DNA of 64,000 bases, from positions 2,554,588 through 2,618,587 of the forward strand of contig KL647293.1 of NCBI GenBank assembly GCA_000727475.1. Direction: 5' to 3'. Below are positions 35,701-48,856 of this stretch, piece by piece. This DNA is from Sarcocystis neurona. Taxonomy: Eukaryota > Apicomplexa > Conoidasida > Eucoccidiorida > Sarcocystidae. Every line of letters begins with the position of its first letter. Positions within the stretch are counted from its first letter, which is position 1. The position numbers and the translations under genes were made by a program. The notes under the pieces were generated by a model. The model searched no databases. It was not told where the DNA came from and saw only the letters and a program-made list of their open reading frames with translations.

Positions 35701-38700
35701 CACAGCTGGTGTTGTTGGCCGCCTGCCGTCTGTTGCTGCTGCTGCAGCACCACCTGCGTGCGACTGGGTGCTCCGCAGGAGCCGCAGCAGCAGCAGCACC
35801 GCCTCTGATCTCGCTGCTGTACAGCGAGGGACAGCAGCAACGCGAGATGACGACGGAAAGGGCAGCAGCCGCTTTGCCGCTATTGCTGCCGTTACAGCAG
35901 AAGGGAAGGACAAAGCTGCGCGGGCTGCTGCGCGTGGGACTGCGCCAGCAGGGACTGCGCGTCGTCGCAGCAGAGGGCGCCCGCATGCATTGTTGCAACA
36001 GAGCAGCAGCAGGAGAAGGAAAGAGCATACTGCTGGCGGAAGGAGAAGCAGCACCAGAAGCGACCTCTGCTGCTGCTGCAGCAGTCCCACAGCAGGAGAG
36101 ACAGCAAGTCCAAAATCCCACATAAGCAGCAGCAGCAGCGCGAGACGCAGTCGGTCACGCAACTCAAGGACGTCTCTGTTGGCAAAAACGTGTGTCACGC
36201 CGTTGGGCAGAGACAGAAGCCGGGGCGGTCCATCGAAAAATGCGATGCTGTCTTTTGCTGCTCAAGCTTCCACTGCTGCTGCTGCCAACCTGCTCTCGCC
36301 GAACTCCGTACATAAAGAAGGATTCATGCGGGCTGCTGCCAGTCCTGCTGCTGCCAGTCCCGCTGCTGCCAGTCCTGCTGCTGCCAGTCCCGCTGCTGCC
36401 AGTCCTGCTGCTGCCAGTTCTGCCTCTACCAGTCCTGCTGACGCTAGTCCTGCTGCTGCTGTTACTGTTGCTGCCAGTCCTGCTGCACCTGTGCCTCCTG
36501 CTTGTGTCCCTGCTGCTGCTGTCCCTGCTACTGCTGTTCTTCCTGCTGGTGCCGCTCCCGTTCCTATATCCGCTCTTCCTTCTCCTCTTCCTTCTCCTCT
36601 TCTCTCTCCTCCTTCTGCTCCTCCCCCGTTTCCTGCTCTTCCTTCTCGGTCTGTCGTTGCTGTTGTGGCTGCTCCTGCGTCTCCCTCTGCTGCTACTGCT
36701 GGTGCCTTCTCTGCTGTTGTTCCTGTTGCTGCTGTTGTTCCTGTTGCTGCTGTTGTGGCTCCGTCTGCTGCTGATAATCTCTCTGTGGCTGCTTCTCCTG
36801 CTGCTGCCTCGGATGATACTGCTGGCGATGCTGTATCTCCTGCTGCGGCACTTTGTGTTGCTCCTGCTGCTGCTGCCGGGGCTGCTGCTGGGTACTCTGA
36901 AGAGAAGCGAGCAAGTACACACCTGCGGAGACGCGCAGACCCGCAGAGCCCTGTCACCCCAGCAGCAACAGCAGCAGCATCCCCCACAGAAGCAGCAGCA
37001 CACACGACGACGACGGCAACAGCAGCTGCTGCGATGAAGGCAGCAGCTGCAGCAGCCGCAGAGGCAGCAGCAGCTGGTGGCGGCACTGTGCCGTCATTTT
37101 ACGTAGCAGCAGAAATACCAGTCGAAGTGGCAGCAGCAGCAGGGGAAGAACGAGAAACAGCAACAGGAGCAGGTGACACAGGGGCAGAGGTGAAGATGAG
37201 GAGCGCTGCTGCTGCGCGTGGTAGAGGAGGCTCGACTTGCAGAAGTGCTCGAACCAAGAAACCTTCAAAGCGTCTTTCCTTGTCAGCAGCAGCAGGTGGC
37301 GAGGGCGACGGCAGCGGCGGTACAGGTTCGGCAGAAGCGGCAGCTACTCTGCGCAGCAGCAGCAGTAGCGAAGACGCTTCAGTAGCGGCGGCAGAGTCCC
37401 GCAGCAGCAGGAGCACCGGTGGCGACGCAGCAGCAGCAGCAGCAGAGGTCCAGGTGAAACTCTTGAGGCGTGCCTTAGAGCAAAGGCCGAAGCAAACGAG
37501 ATTACTGCAAGGAACGCAGCAACAGCAGCAAGCGGAGGGGGAGGAAGAGCAGCAGCAAGAAGGAAGAGAAGGAGAAGAAGAGGAGAAGACAGCGTTGCGA
37601 AGGAGGGCACGCGGTGGTCGTTTGCGAAGGACGCCGCAGCAGCAGCAGCTTCGTCAAAATGCAGCGCCGCGAACGCCAAAGCAGCAGCAGCGCCAACTTG
37701 AGCAGCAGGTGAACCAACGGCTGCAGCCGCAACTGCAGCCGCAACTTCAGCGGCAACAACAGCAGGAGCAGCCCCACGGACCGGACGAGGAGCACGACAA
37801 CGAACAGAACGAATTCGGCAGAGCAGAAAAAGAGAAGAGTCCAGAGGCTCCTGAGAGAGCAGCAGCTGCTGCAGCATGCAACGACACGTTGCAGATACCA
37901 CCGCTACAACTTCCTGCTGCTGCTTCTATATCATTTGCCGGTGCAGCTGCTATTGATGATAGCTGTTATGTGGCAGCACTGGATAAGTCGTACACGACGT
38001 TGGTCCGACGCTCTCCCGTCTCTCGTCATCGACCTGCTGCTGCTCTCGGTGTTTCTGTCGCCGCTGCTGCTGCTGCGGTGCCTGAGGCTGCTGCACCTGC
38101 AGTAGCGGAAGCAGGGGCTGAAGCCGGAAGGACGGCAGAAGCCGAGACAGCAGCAGAAGCAAGAGATTCAACAGGGAAGGTGGCAGGAGAAGCAGCAGCA
38201 GGACGGGAAGGATCTGAGGCAGCGGGCGGCCGTGGGGAAACTGCAACACCAGGTGAACCCACGGCAGCAACGTCGGCATCAACAGTAGCAGCAATGCCGG
38301 CGGCAGCAGCAACACTGGCATCAGTGGCAGCAGCGCAGGTAGCAGCAGCCGCAGCACCACCGGCAGCAGCAGGCGCTGCAGCATCGGCAGCAGCAGTCGC
38401 AGCAGCACGGGTAGAGGCAGCGGCCGTCGCCCCGACAGCAGCAGGAACGGGACTGGCAGCAGCAGCAGAGGTTGCCACAGCAGCAGCAGTGGACGCAGGG
38501 TCACTAGAAGAAGGACAGACAGCAGCAGAAGCGGCAGTAGGACGAGGAACTTCTTGCGCACACGAAATATCTTTATCAGGCATCCCTCACTTCGCTGCGG
38601 AATCTCCTGCAGCTGCTGCAGAAAGCGAGGAAGCTGCCAGAAGGGATGGTGCTACATCTGTTTCACATCCTGCTGTGGCATACTCCTCCGCTGCCGCCGA

Positions 38701-39595
38701 CTTGTCGTCATCCCCCGGACCTTCTGCAGCTGCTGTTGCTGGTGGGGAGCGGCCAACGACGGCTCAGCCTGCGGCCGCCGCTGCTGGCGTACAACCTGCT
38801 GTTGCTGCTGCTTTCTTTCCACATGCTGAGGGCCCCGCCGCTCCCTGTGCTGCTCCGGCTGCAACTGGTCCTCCTGCTGCCTTGCATAAGCCGTCGCAAG
38901 CATGTCAGGCTGCTTCTGCTGTTTCTCCGTCCAACACTGCCCCACCACAAGTACTTCTGACTTCTGCTGCTGATGCTTCTGCTTCCTCTGATATTGCTGT
39001 GACGCCACCTCGAGCGTCTGCATCGCCGGCTGGCGGTGCTGCCGCGTCTTCAGCGCCAGCTGCCGGCTCGACCGGCAGCAGCAGTCCTGCTACCGCGACC
39101 GCCGCCTGGCTCTCGGTGGAAGCGCGAACGGCGGTCGCTAGCTGGCTGCAGCAGGCTTCGCCAGCAGATGTTGCGCTGCTTGCTTCTTTAGTTCCTTCAC
39201 CCATGTCTTCCTCTCTTGGGGAGCTGCTGCGAGCAAAGAGCAGCAACAGCAGCAGCAGCTGCAGTGGGGAGGGCGCTGGGGAGAAGAGGGGGCGCAGCAG
39301 CAGCTGTAATGCCCTCGGCAGCAACACCAGCACGAGCGATGCTAGCACCAGCACCAATGCGACCAACAGCAGCAACACTCCCAGCAGCCGGAACACGTCG
39401 AGCAGCCGCAGCACTTTCAGCAGCAACCCCCCCAGCGGCAACATCAACAGCGGGAGCGACAGCGGCAGCAGCTGCAGCAACAGCAGCAGCAGACGCAGCA
39501 ACAGCAGCAGCAGGCGCAGCGACGGCAGCAGCAGGCGCAGTGCCAGCAGCAACAGGCGCAGCGACAGCAGCAGCAGGTGCAGCGACAGCAGCAGC
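32732..39595 (+). CDS. Giant low-complexity protein, N-terminal part (partial, runs into gap)
   Basis: One plus-strand frame is open for about 6.9 kb from the ATG at 32732 to the assembly gap; 5' exons may exist upstream. The product is mostly Ala, Gln, Ser and Arg homopolymer with less biased islands: FVVVESVRRAEWFSG (about 34910), NRWLRKQLQQRVRLVLQQ (about 35170) and DDSCYVAALDKSYTTLV (about 37955). A further island is TAVASWLQQASPADVALLA (about 39130). It has internal repeats, listed separately. Other frames across this DNA are also open because CAG units lack stops; minus-strand frames give poly-Leu/Cys and are less plausible. No family recognised. Likely one very large Eimeria-type homopolymer-rich protein together with 40062-45674. 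Confidence 0.5.
33095..33214 (+). repeat. 24-bp tandem repeat, five copies, in frame
   Basis: GCAGC(T/C)ATGGAGGCTGCTGGTGCT repeats, the first copy diverged and the last three identical. In the giant frame each unit encodes AAMEAAGA. Near identity of the copies suggests recent expansion. Confidence 0.9.
33974..34147 (+). repeat. 18-bp tandem repeat encoding SRSDSR (SR-like)
   Basis: About nine and a half units of AGCAGGAGCGACAGCAGG type encode SGSDSR then SRSDSR in the giant frame, giving an Arg/Ser/Asp alternation like the RS domains of splicing factors. Nearly all frames are open through it. Confidence 0.85.
36341..36460 (+). repeat. 15-bp tandem repeat encoding SPAAA
   Basis: Units of AGTCC(T/C)GCTGCTGCC, about eight copies, the last ones diverged. 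They encode SPAAA repeats in the giant frame; the minus strand reads AAGLA. Confidence 0.9.
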
Positions 39596-40061
39596 NNNNN
39601 NNNNNNNNNNNNNNNNNNNNNNNNNNNNNNNNNNNNNNNNNNNNNNNNNNNNNNNNNNNNNNNNNNNNNNNNNNNNNNNNNNNNNNNNNNNNNNNNNNNN
39701 NNNNNNNNNNNNNNNNNNNNNNNNNNNNNNNNNNNNNNNNNNNNNNNNNNNNNNNNNNNNNNNNNNNNNNNNNNNNNNNNNNNNNNNNNNNNNNNNNNNN
39801 NNNNNNNNNNNNNNNNNNNNNNNNNNNNNNNNNNNNNNNNNNNNNNNNNNNNNNNNNNNNNNNNNNNNNNNNNNNNNNNNNNNNNNNNNNNNNNNNNNNN
39901 NNNNNNNNNNNNNNNNNNNNNNNNNNNNNNNNNNNNNNNNNNNNNNNNNNNNNNNNNNNNNNNNNNNNNNNNNNNNNNNNNNNNNNNNNNNNNNNNNNNN
40001 NNNNNNNNNNNNNNNNNNNNNNNNNNNNNNNNNNNNNNNNNNNNNNNNNNNNNNNNNNNNN
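39596..40061. other. Assembly gap (466 N)
   Basis: A run of N flanked by CAGCAGCAGGCGCAGCGACAG-type repeats on the left. The gap falls in the longest repeat tract, so its real length and the reading frame across it are unknown. Confidence 1.
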
Positions 40062-43000
40062 GGGGCAGGCAGATTTAGGAAGCTGGAGCGGCAGCAGGGG
40101 AGCGGCAGGCGGCAAGAGCAGCAGCAGCAAAGAACGTGATAGCTCCTCAACCAGCAGAGGGCGCAGCAGCAGGAAGAGCCGTCGCCGTTGTCCCCGTCGT
40201 ACACGCAGACGCAGCAGCAGCAGCAGCAACAGCAACGGCGAGACATTTGCCGGAGGAGCAGGTCAGTCAGGGAGAAGCCACCAGCAGACGAACGCTACGC
40301 CAGCAGAAGCAACAGGAACAGGAGCAGGAGCACGGCCGTCTACTGCTGGACCTGCTGCAGACGACAAAGCTGCCGAAGCTGCAGCCGGTGGATCAGCAGC
40401 AACTGCAGGTGCTCCTCCTTCTTCAGCAGCGCCGCCTACTACATCAGGCATTGCTCTTTTTTCTCGTGGAGATGCGATGCCAGTCCACCACAAAATCTCA
40501 CCACCTGCAGCAGCTGCTGTGAGCTCCTCCATTTCTCCCTCAATCCAGGCGGTAGCAGCGTCAGACGCTGCAGCAGCTGCCGCGCTCTGCTCAGATGCAG
40601 CCGCTGTTGTCCGTGCTGCAGCCGCTCCTCCTCCCTCCCCTCATACTCCGCCGTCAGTCCCTCTTCCTCTTCCTGCCGCCTCTGCTTTGCCTGCTGCTCC
40701 ACCCTCTCCCGCCTCAGCAGGAGCAGCAGCGCATGCAGCAGCACAGCCGCTTGCTTCTCCGTTTGTTGCTGCCTCTGCTGCTGCCGCTTCTGCGGCTCCC
40801 CCGGGTCGAAGACGCCGAGGCGCAACAACCGATTGCACCTCTGCACAGGTCAACAAAAGCAGCAGCGGCGGCAATAGTAATACCAACAGCAGCACCAGCA
40901 GCAGCAGCAGCACCAGCAACAGCAGCAACAGCAGCAGCAGCAACAGCAGCAACAGCAGCAGCAACAGCAGCAGCAGAACAGCAGCAGCACAAACAGCAGC
41001 AGCAGCAGCAACATCAGCACCAGCAACATCAGCACCAGCAACAGCAACAAGGAGTATTCTGGCGTGGATTCTCTTGCGGAGACGCAGACCGAGGAGGCGG
41101 CACTTGTTGACCGAAGAGTGGCAGCAGTGTCGTTCGCGTCTCGTGCTGCAAGGGAAACGACGCAGCAGCTGCAGGTGCGGAAGCAGCGCCACCACCCGCA
41201 GCAAATTCGTGAGCAGCTCCGACAGCAGGAACAGCCACCACATCAGGAGCAAGTGCAGCCGCAGCACCAACAGCCTCAGCAGTTGCAGCAGCATCAGCTG
41301 CAGCAGGAAGAGGGAGTAGTTGTTGAAGAAGACGCAAGAAAGAACGTAGAAGAGGCGGTTGCTGAGCAGTGTATCTCCGCCGGCGGCAGCGGCCTTGTCG
41401 GTGAGTTGCTGCATGCCACAGCAGCAGCAGCAGGATTCTGCGCGCCCAACAAGGTGCCGCAGCGTATAATCAGAGAAACCGAAGGAGCAGCAGTGGCACA
41501 TGAAGCCGCGACAGCCGAACGTCGAGAAGAAGCAGCAGCGACAGCAACCAGTGGGAAGTACTCACGAGCAGCAGCGACGAGGCAAGAGGCACCTGCCAGA
41601 ACAGTAGCACCACCACCAGTGCCGGAGGCACCAGCAGCAGCAGCAGCAAGTCGGAAGAGACGTGCAGGAAGCGTCGCAGCAGCAGCAAGTGAAGTACAGG
41701 CTGCAGCAGGGGCCGCTGAGAATGAAGAGGACGGGGGGCGCTTTGACTTCCGTGGCGGGAAAAATGCTGCCCCGGCGAAGAGGAAAGCAGCAGCAGCAGC
41801 GGTACGCAGGACAGGAGGCGCGAACAAGGTGCTGGGCGCTGGATTCCGCAGACGAACAGCAGCAGGATTAACTGCAGCAACGGAAGCCGTACCAGCAGCA
41901 GCAGCAACAGAAGAAGCACTGGCAGCTGTAGCTGCAGCAACAACAGAAGCAACGGGACCCACAGCGACAGCAGCAACAGAAGCACCGGCAGCTGTAGCCG
42001 CAGCAGGAACAGAAACAATGGCACCTATAGCGGCAGCAGCAACAGAAGCAGCGGCGACGATAACAGCAGCAACGACGGAAGTAGGCGCAGCACAGGCAAG
42101 AACTGGAGCAGCGGAGGTAACGGCAGCAGGACTAGCAACAGCAGCAACGAAAGCAGCAGGAGCACTGGTGGAGCATGGCGTAAGACTGTCACGTCGCGGA
42201 CGGGGCAGGATGAATATTCGAGAAAGTAGCTGCCTGCAGCGACCCAACAACAATGTTCTGAGTACTGCTGAGCAGAAAACTACAGACAGCGCTCCTGAGG
42301 CTGCTGCTCGGGCTGGGGCTGCTGCTGCTTGGGGCGGTGCGGCTGCTGCGCGGGCTGGCGCTGCTGCCTTTGCCGATAGGTCTAGCCGTCGGAAAAGTGC
42401 GCCGCGTCTTCTTGCGGCTCGTGCTGCTGTTGACAGCCATGACACTCCTGTTGCTGCCACTATCACTGCTAGCAATGTTGCTGCTGGCGATGCTGCTATT
42501 AACAAAGTTCCTGCTGCTGCCTCTCTTTCTTCTTGCAAGGTTGTAGCTGCTGCTTCTAGTGCTTCCTCGAAGTGGCCTGCGTCCTCACTCCTGCTGCATG
42601 CGTCTTCACCCAGAAACGTCTTGGTTACTCCTTTGTTGCCTGCTGGAGCAGCAGGGCTTAAGTTGCCGTTTATATCGCTAGGCCGCGCTGTCAGCAGCAG
42701 CAGGTCACAAGGCGGCAGCAACAACAGCAGCAGAAGAACAAGAAGAAGCAGCAGCTACAGCAGCGGCCCTGGAAGAAGAAAACGGGCGACAGGCAAAAGA
42801 AGGTCCCTCCCGGAGGGCAGCGAGGGCAGCAACAGCAGCAGCAGCAACGAGCGACGAAGAGGCAGGGACGGCAAGAGGACAGCGAGCAACAGCAGCAAGA
42901 GAAGGAACCGCAGCAGCAGTAGCAGCAGCAGTAGCTGCAGCAGCAGTAGCAGCAGAAGCAATAGCAACGGAAGCAGCAGGAGGAGGAGCAGCAGCAGAAG

Positions 43001-43204
43001 CACGAGCAACAGCAGCAGAAGCAGCAGGAGAAACAGGAAGACCAATTTTCTTGAGGGAACCCACGTCGAATCTCCTTCTTTTGAACACCGCGACCGCACC
43101 AACTGCCCCCCCCTCGGCGCAGAATCTGCGTGCAGCACAACGCAGGTTCCAGCAGTCCACAGCAGCAGCAACAGCAGCAGCAGCGTCAACAGCAGCAGCA
43201 ACAC

Positions 43205-43235
<31 letters not shown>

Positions 43236-45674
43236 CGCTCTGGCAACTGTAGTATTTATTTAAAGAGAGCGACGGTGATTCAGTCTGCTGCCGCTGGGTC
43301 CTCTGACGAGAAGGGACCAGTCGCGAGGAGAGAGATGGCAGGCGGCTTCAGCGCATGCAGAGGGGATTCACACCACGTTGCAGCACGAACTGCAGGAGAA
43401 GGAGCAGCAGCACGCCAAGGCAAAGGAGCAGCAAGAGGAGCAGAGGTAGCAGACGGCGAAGGAAAAGGGGCAGCGTTGGGTGAAGGACGAGGAGGAGGAG
43501 CAGCAGCAGGAAGCGTCGGAGGAAGAGCAGCAAGAGAAGAAAGAAGCGCAGCAGGAGGAGACGCAGGCACAGGGATAGAAGGACCGACAGATTTCTCGTG
43601 TGGAAGTCCGGCAGAAGCACCAGGAGGTAGTGCTGCATTTGTTTGCAGCCGCAGCGGTGCGTCCCCTGCCGCTGTGGAGGCCGCCGTGGATAGCGCCAGG
43701 GGTCCCGCTGCTGCTGCCATTCCCTCCAACACCTTCTTGAGCAGCAGCAGCAGCAGCAAGCGTCGTCCTGCAGCCGTGTCTTCTCATACGGCAAGTCGGC
43801 TGCTGTTTCCTTCTGCAGCGGCAACAGACCCGTCAAGTGAAACGCGTGCAGCAGGTGTCTTGTCGCCCCGCGCGAGCTGCGGAGTGGCAGCACCTTGTTC
43901 CGCTGCCGCCGGGAATCTTTCTGCAGCTACGTCTTGTGCTCCGGCAGCACCTGCAGCAGCGACAGCGGTCTCTCCTGCAGTTTATCCACATGCAGCGACA
44001 GCTTCTATTGCAGCTGCAGCAGAGCCAGCAGCGCCTTCTCCCGTCGGACGGGATACGCGCGCCGCGGCCGCTTCATCGCTTGCAGCGGTATCTCTGCATG
44101 CGCCAGCTGCTTGTTCAGACAGGAATGACGCAGCACCAGCAGCCTCTTTCAGCCGCGTCGCGCCTCGGATCGAAGCTCCTCCTTCTTCGTTTGCTGCTGC
44201 AGGACAGCGCGCTGCAGAGGCCACGCATGCAGCAGCGACTCAGGCAGCAGCGGCAGCAGCATCGGCGAGGAACCGTCAAGGAGATCCAAGAGACGCTGTT
44301 GCTGCTGCCTCTGCAGCATGGCCGCGAGGGTCGGACAGCAGCGTCGCCGACACGCATACCCCCTTCCCGCCAATTTCAAAGCTTCCTCCTTCGTCGTCGG
44401 GAGCCGCTCTCCTGCCTGCCGCAGCTGCATGGCGGCGCCCTGGCGCTGCCCCGTTCTCCTCCTCTTCCTCTGCTGCTGCTGCTTCTCCAGGTGTAGCGAC
44501 GGCTTCACCACCCCCGCGAGACTTCCAAATGCATGCGCCAGGTGTTGCTGCTGCTGTTCCTGCACCTACAGCTGCTGCTGCTGCTGCTTCACTATTTCCG
44601 ACTGGTACTGCACCTGGTGCTGCTGCTGCCCCTCCTCCTGCTGCTGGTGTGGGTCTTGCTGCTGCTAGTGTCTCCGGGAGTGCAACACTGCAGCAGGCGT
44701 TTGTCGGTCTGCGCAGTGAAGCAGGCCTTCCTGCTGCAGCCGAGGCGGCCGTCATGTCTCGTCTCTTTCATTCGACTGAAACATCAGCGACGCAGAGAAC
44801 AAGTGCTGCAGGAGCAGCGTCAAAAGCAGCAGCAGGAGGAGCAGCATGGGGGGCAACAGGAGGAGCGGCAGGAGAAGTAAGAGGAGAAGCAGCAGCAGCA
44901 TCAGGAGGAGTGACAGTGGCAGCGGCGATGTCCGCTGTGCCTGGGAGGGGGCTGCTAAAAGCAGGACACCACATGCTAATGCAGCAGCAGCAGCAATGGG
45001 AAGGTCAGCAGAATCCAAGCCAGCGGACTCAGGAGGCTCAGCGACAAGTGCAGCAGCAACAGCAGCGGCAAGAGCAGCAGCAGATACAGAAGCGGCAAGA
45101 GCAACAGCAACAGCAGCAGCAGCAGCAGATACAGAAGCGACTTCTCAAGGATGCGATGGATCTGGACGCGTTGATTCAGCAGCGGCCTCTGTCAGGAGAC
45201 ACGGTGTTGCGCAACTTGTATACGAGCGAGAGACGGCCGCAGCAGGTGCTGCTGCAGCAACAGCAGCAAGCAGGCGCAGCAGCAGGAGGGGGAACAACAA
45301 CAGCACCAGGGACAGGAGCAGCAGCGGGAGGAAGACAGGGTGCTAGTGAAGTGCTGGACCGCTGGGCCCGCGACGATTTCCCGTGGCTGCAGACAGCACC
45401 GGCAGGGGATGGGGGTGAGCTGGCAGCAGAAGCTGAAACACCCGTGGCAGGCTTGCAGAAGAAGAAGAAGGAAAAGAGAAGGTCCAAGGAAGCAGAAGCG
45501 CGACACAAGCAGCGATGGGAAGAGATTAAACGCAGACGCATGCAGCAGGAACAGCAGCACAGCGCTGCTGTTAATCGACGCCATGCGTGGGTAACCCTCA
45601 GGCCCCCTTCAAAGTGCGCCGGCCGCATGCATCAGTTGCAACATCAGCAGCAACCACTGCAGTACCGACAGTAA
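40062..45674 (+). CDS. Giant low-complexity protein, C-terminal part
   Basis: After the gap one frame is open to 41319 (islands GIALFSRGDAMPVHHK near 40450 and SAQVNKSSSGG near 40850). A second frame is open from about 40878 to the TAA at 45674 and has no ATG before about 42018, so it should be entered by splicing or by a frame error in the 40.88-41.32 kb overlap. Less biased parts occur: VLVTPLLPAGAAGLKLPF (about 42620), DAMDLDALIQQRPLSGDTV (about 45155) and EVLDRWARDDFPWL (about 45350). A basic coiled end follows (KEAEARHKQRWEEIKRRR, about 45490). The rest is Ala/Ser/Gln homopolymer. No domain recognised. Confidence 0.5.
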
Positions 45675-45929
45675 AGGCAGCAGCAGCAGCAGTAACAGCT
45701 GGACAAGCAAGAGCGGCAGGGTGAGCAGCAGGAGCAGCAGGAAGAGGAGCAGCTGCACCAGGAGCCGCAGCACCGGGAGCCGCAACAACAGCAGGAGGCG
45801 CACCAGCAGCAAAAGCAGCAGCAGCAGGAGGAGGAGGAGCATCAGCAGCAGCAGGCGGAGCAGATCGCAGCAGCGACGGGTTGTTTGTTGTTGCTCGGCT
45901 TGTAGTGTCACACATATGTCTACTACTTG

Positions 45930-48823
45930 AGCTGCATATTTGCGCCTGTCTCTCATTCTCTCAGTCTCTATCTCTCTGACTCTATCTACCCCACGTATCT
46001 CTCTTTTCTCTCTCTCTATCTTCCCCTCTGTGTCTTTGGGCAAAAGCACACATATGTATATGTACATACTACTTTGCCTCTCTGTCTTCCTGTACCCCTA
46101 TATATATATCTATGTATGTGTATCTAATTAAAGTATTCTGTGCTGCCTACACCCGTAAATGTATGTCAGTCTCTCTCTATTTATCTATATACATGCGATG
46201 CCACTGTGTCTTTCTGTCCCTCTCTCGCTCTCCATATATATATGTATATATTTATATTCTCTCTGTCCCTCTCTTTCTGTCTCTCTCTATACATGCGGTG
46301 CCACTGCTTACGTGGAATTTTAATATTATTATTTTCTCTCTTTCTGGTCCAACCCTACAGTCATACCGCTTTTATATATGTAGTGGGTGACAGCAATTGC
46401 ACTTCTTCGGGGTCTCTGGCTGCGCACCGTCCACATGTGTTCCCGTGTATATATACATACACGTACGTATATATATGCGCATATGGAGACACACGTGTAT
46501 GTCGTAAGTTGATCTCCCTCTCAATGTATACGTCGTGGGTCGACCTGTAGCCGTACAGGGAGCGATATGTACACATACGTGTGTGCGCGTTGGTATACAC
46601 GTATATATGTATACATATTATATATATGTATATTGAAGTAGGCATAGCAGACTTCACATACCTGTAAACAGGTATAAACATTTATACATACACGTGGATT
46701 GCCCTGTGTGTGTGTATGTGACTCCTGGTGGGAGGGTTGTGCAACTCCACGTGCTGCCGCCGGTGTTTGCGGATGGACGAGCCACCCGCTGCTCTTCATA
46801 CGCGGCTGCAAGTTCCTGTTGAAAAAACCAGCTGCTACTGGCCTCCGCACTTTTTCATCATTCAACTTCTTCTTCTACATCTGCAGAGAGGTGCACTTGC
46901 ACGAACACATGCTTTTGTATATTCTAGATGCGTCGCCCCACCCGGTGCAGGTTCTATCGAAGTCTACGTACATAGAGGTGTGCATACATACATGTATGTA
47001 TACGTATATCTGAGCGTACTTTTATATGGGCGTGTATATACGCACAACACTTCTGCGTGTGTGTCTCTCTCTGTGTCGCCCTGTCTACGCATGCTTATAC
47101 GTGTACATACATATGTATATCTACCTGCCCGTATATATGTCTATATACACGTGTATAGCTCTGTGTATGTGTTTATGTCGCTCTGTGTTTCTCGCTGTTT
47201 CTATGCAAAGCTGCTAAGAAACTGCGGGTGGGCACGTACTCAGAAAGAGAGCAGCCGATGGTCTCCCCTAGGCTCACGTGTTGACGAGGGTTTCTCCCCG
47301 TACGTCCGACTGCTGCTGCTGGTGCTGCTGCACTCGCCGCCCTCTTCGTCGCGCGCCTGCCCGTCGTGCGCGTGCGTGGAAGTCATTTTTCCTAGGCACA
47401 TAGCAGCGGCGGCAGCAGGGACAGCAGCCTGCAGGACGCGCGCCGCTCGGGGGCGTACCTGCAACTGGCAGCAGCATCGCAGCAGTGCAACGGATGGAAG
47501 AGGAGAAGAGGCGCACGTCACAGGCCGAGCTGCCGTCCACGCGGTGCTCGCCTTCTTCGGTCCTTTGAAGTATATGCACCTGTGCACATGTGTGTCTCAG
47601 ACGGGCGGTCAGGCCTGCATATAAAAGTACATATATATGTATAGATATGTATATATATATATATATATATGTATGTGTTTAAGAGCGACGGTCAGGCCTG
47701 CATATAAAAACAGGTGTGTATATCTGTATGTGTGCGTAGTTGCACGTGGCTGTAGTACGAGTCGCGTTGCACCTGGGGAACATAGAGAATTTCTGTCCAT
47801 TCTACCCTGGTGTCTATTGAAGAAGTTTTTTCTGAGTTCATACACACGTACACATATACACATATGTGTGCAGATGTATTGCGCGTGTATAGATATGTGT
47901 ATATACATATGTGGAGAATGAAAGAAAGTGCTTCCGCGAGAGGTGCCGTGCGTATGTTGCAGAGTTTAAAGTATATACCGTTCGCTGCAAACGCATGCCT
48001 CTGTATATTTATACGTACGTGTGTGTGGGCTGGCATGTATTTGGTGGTGGACGTTCTGCAGTTACTCAGCCCAACGTGACTCGTAGTTTATCGCCACGTA
48101 GAAACAGCTCCTCTGCTTCCGCAAGGGGTCGCCTAGCTGTCTACTTTCATTTGCGGGTAGCTGTGGGTGTGCGCGCATATATATATGTATATATATACAG
48201 GTATGTGGTGATACTGTACACATAGATAGATCTTTCTATCTGTGTGTCTGTCCATCCACCTGTTCGTCTCTCTCGCTGTCTCTACACATATATATACATA
48301 TATGTATGTGTATGTATAAAAAATATGTGTACGCTTGTCTTGGTGTGCATGGAAAGGCATATACCTACCAGTACGAATGTTCCGGAGATGGTGTGGCCGC
48401 GGCCCTTTCCTCTGTTTAATAACTCGAAGACTCGCTGTGTGGATACAGAAAAGCGACGAAATGGTATATGTATGGTAAAAGTGAGTGCAGAGCCGGCCGC
48501 GAACATGCACGCGTCGCGAGCCACAAGGCTACGCAAAGGGAAAACAAAATTGCTGCCCTCTCAAGAGGCGGCGCGGCTTTTCTGCAAATGCGTCTCGCTG
48601 GTTCCCAGGCACCACGTGCAGCTTTGCTGTGTGGACACACTCAGCAGCATCTGCGTCCACACACGTATATATGTATATATATACATAGAAGACACGTAGC
48701 AGATAGGTGCATGTAAGTATACGCATTCATACACATATATATGTATGCCTATTTCACGTGGAAATATGCTTCTTAAACACCGCTTTGGAGATGTTATATT
48801 AGCCCCGTATCTCATATGTGTTC

Positions 48824-48856
<33 letters not shown>

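Noticed and set aside
36192..37037. Minus- and plus-strand poly-Leu or poly-Cys frames across CTG-rich DNA
   Set aside because: Alternative frames of the giant coding region; long poly-Leu/Cys is implausible compared with Ala/Ser/Pro.
41294..42724. 476-codon minus-strand Ala-rich ORF
   Set aside because: Mirror of the CAG-rich plus frame, with no splice signals or motif of its own.
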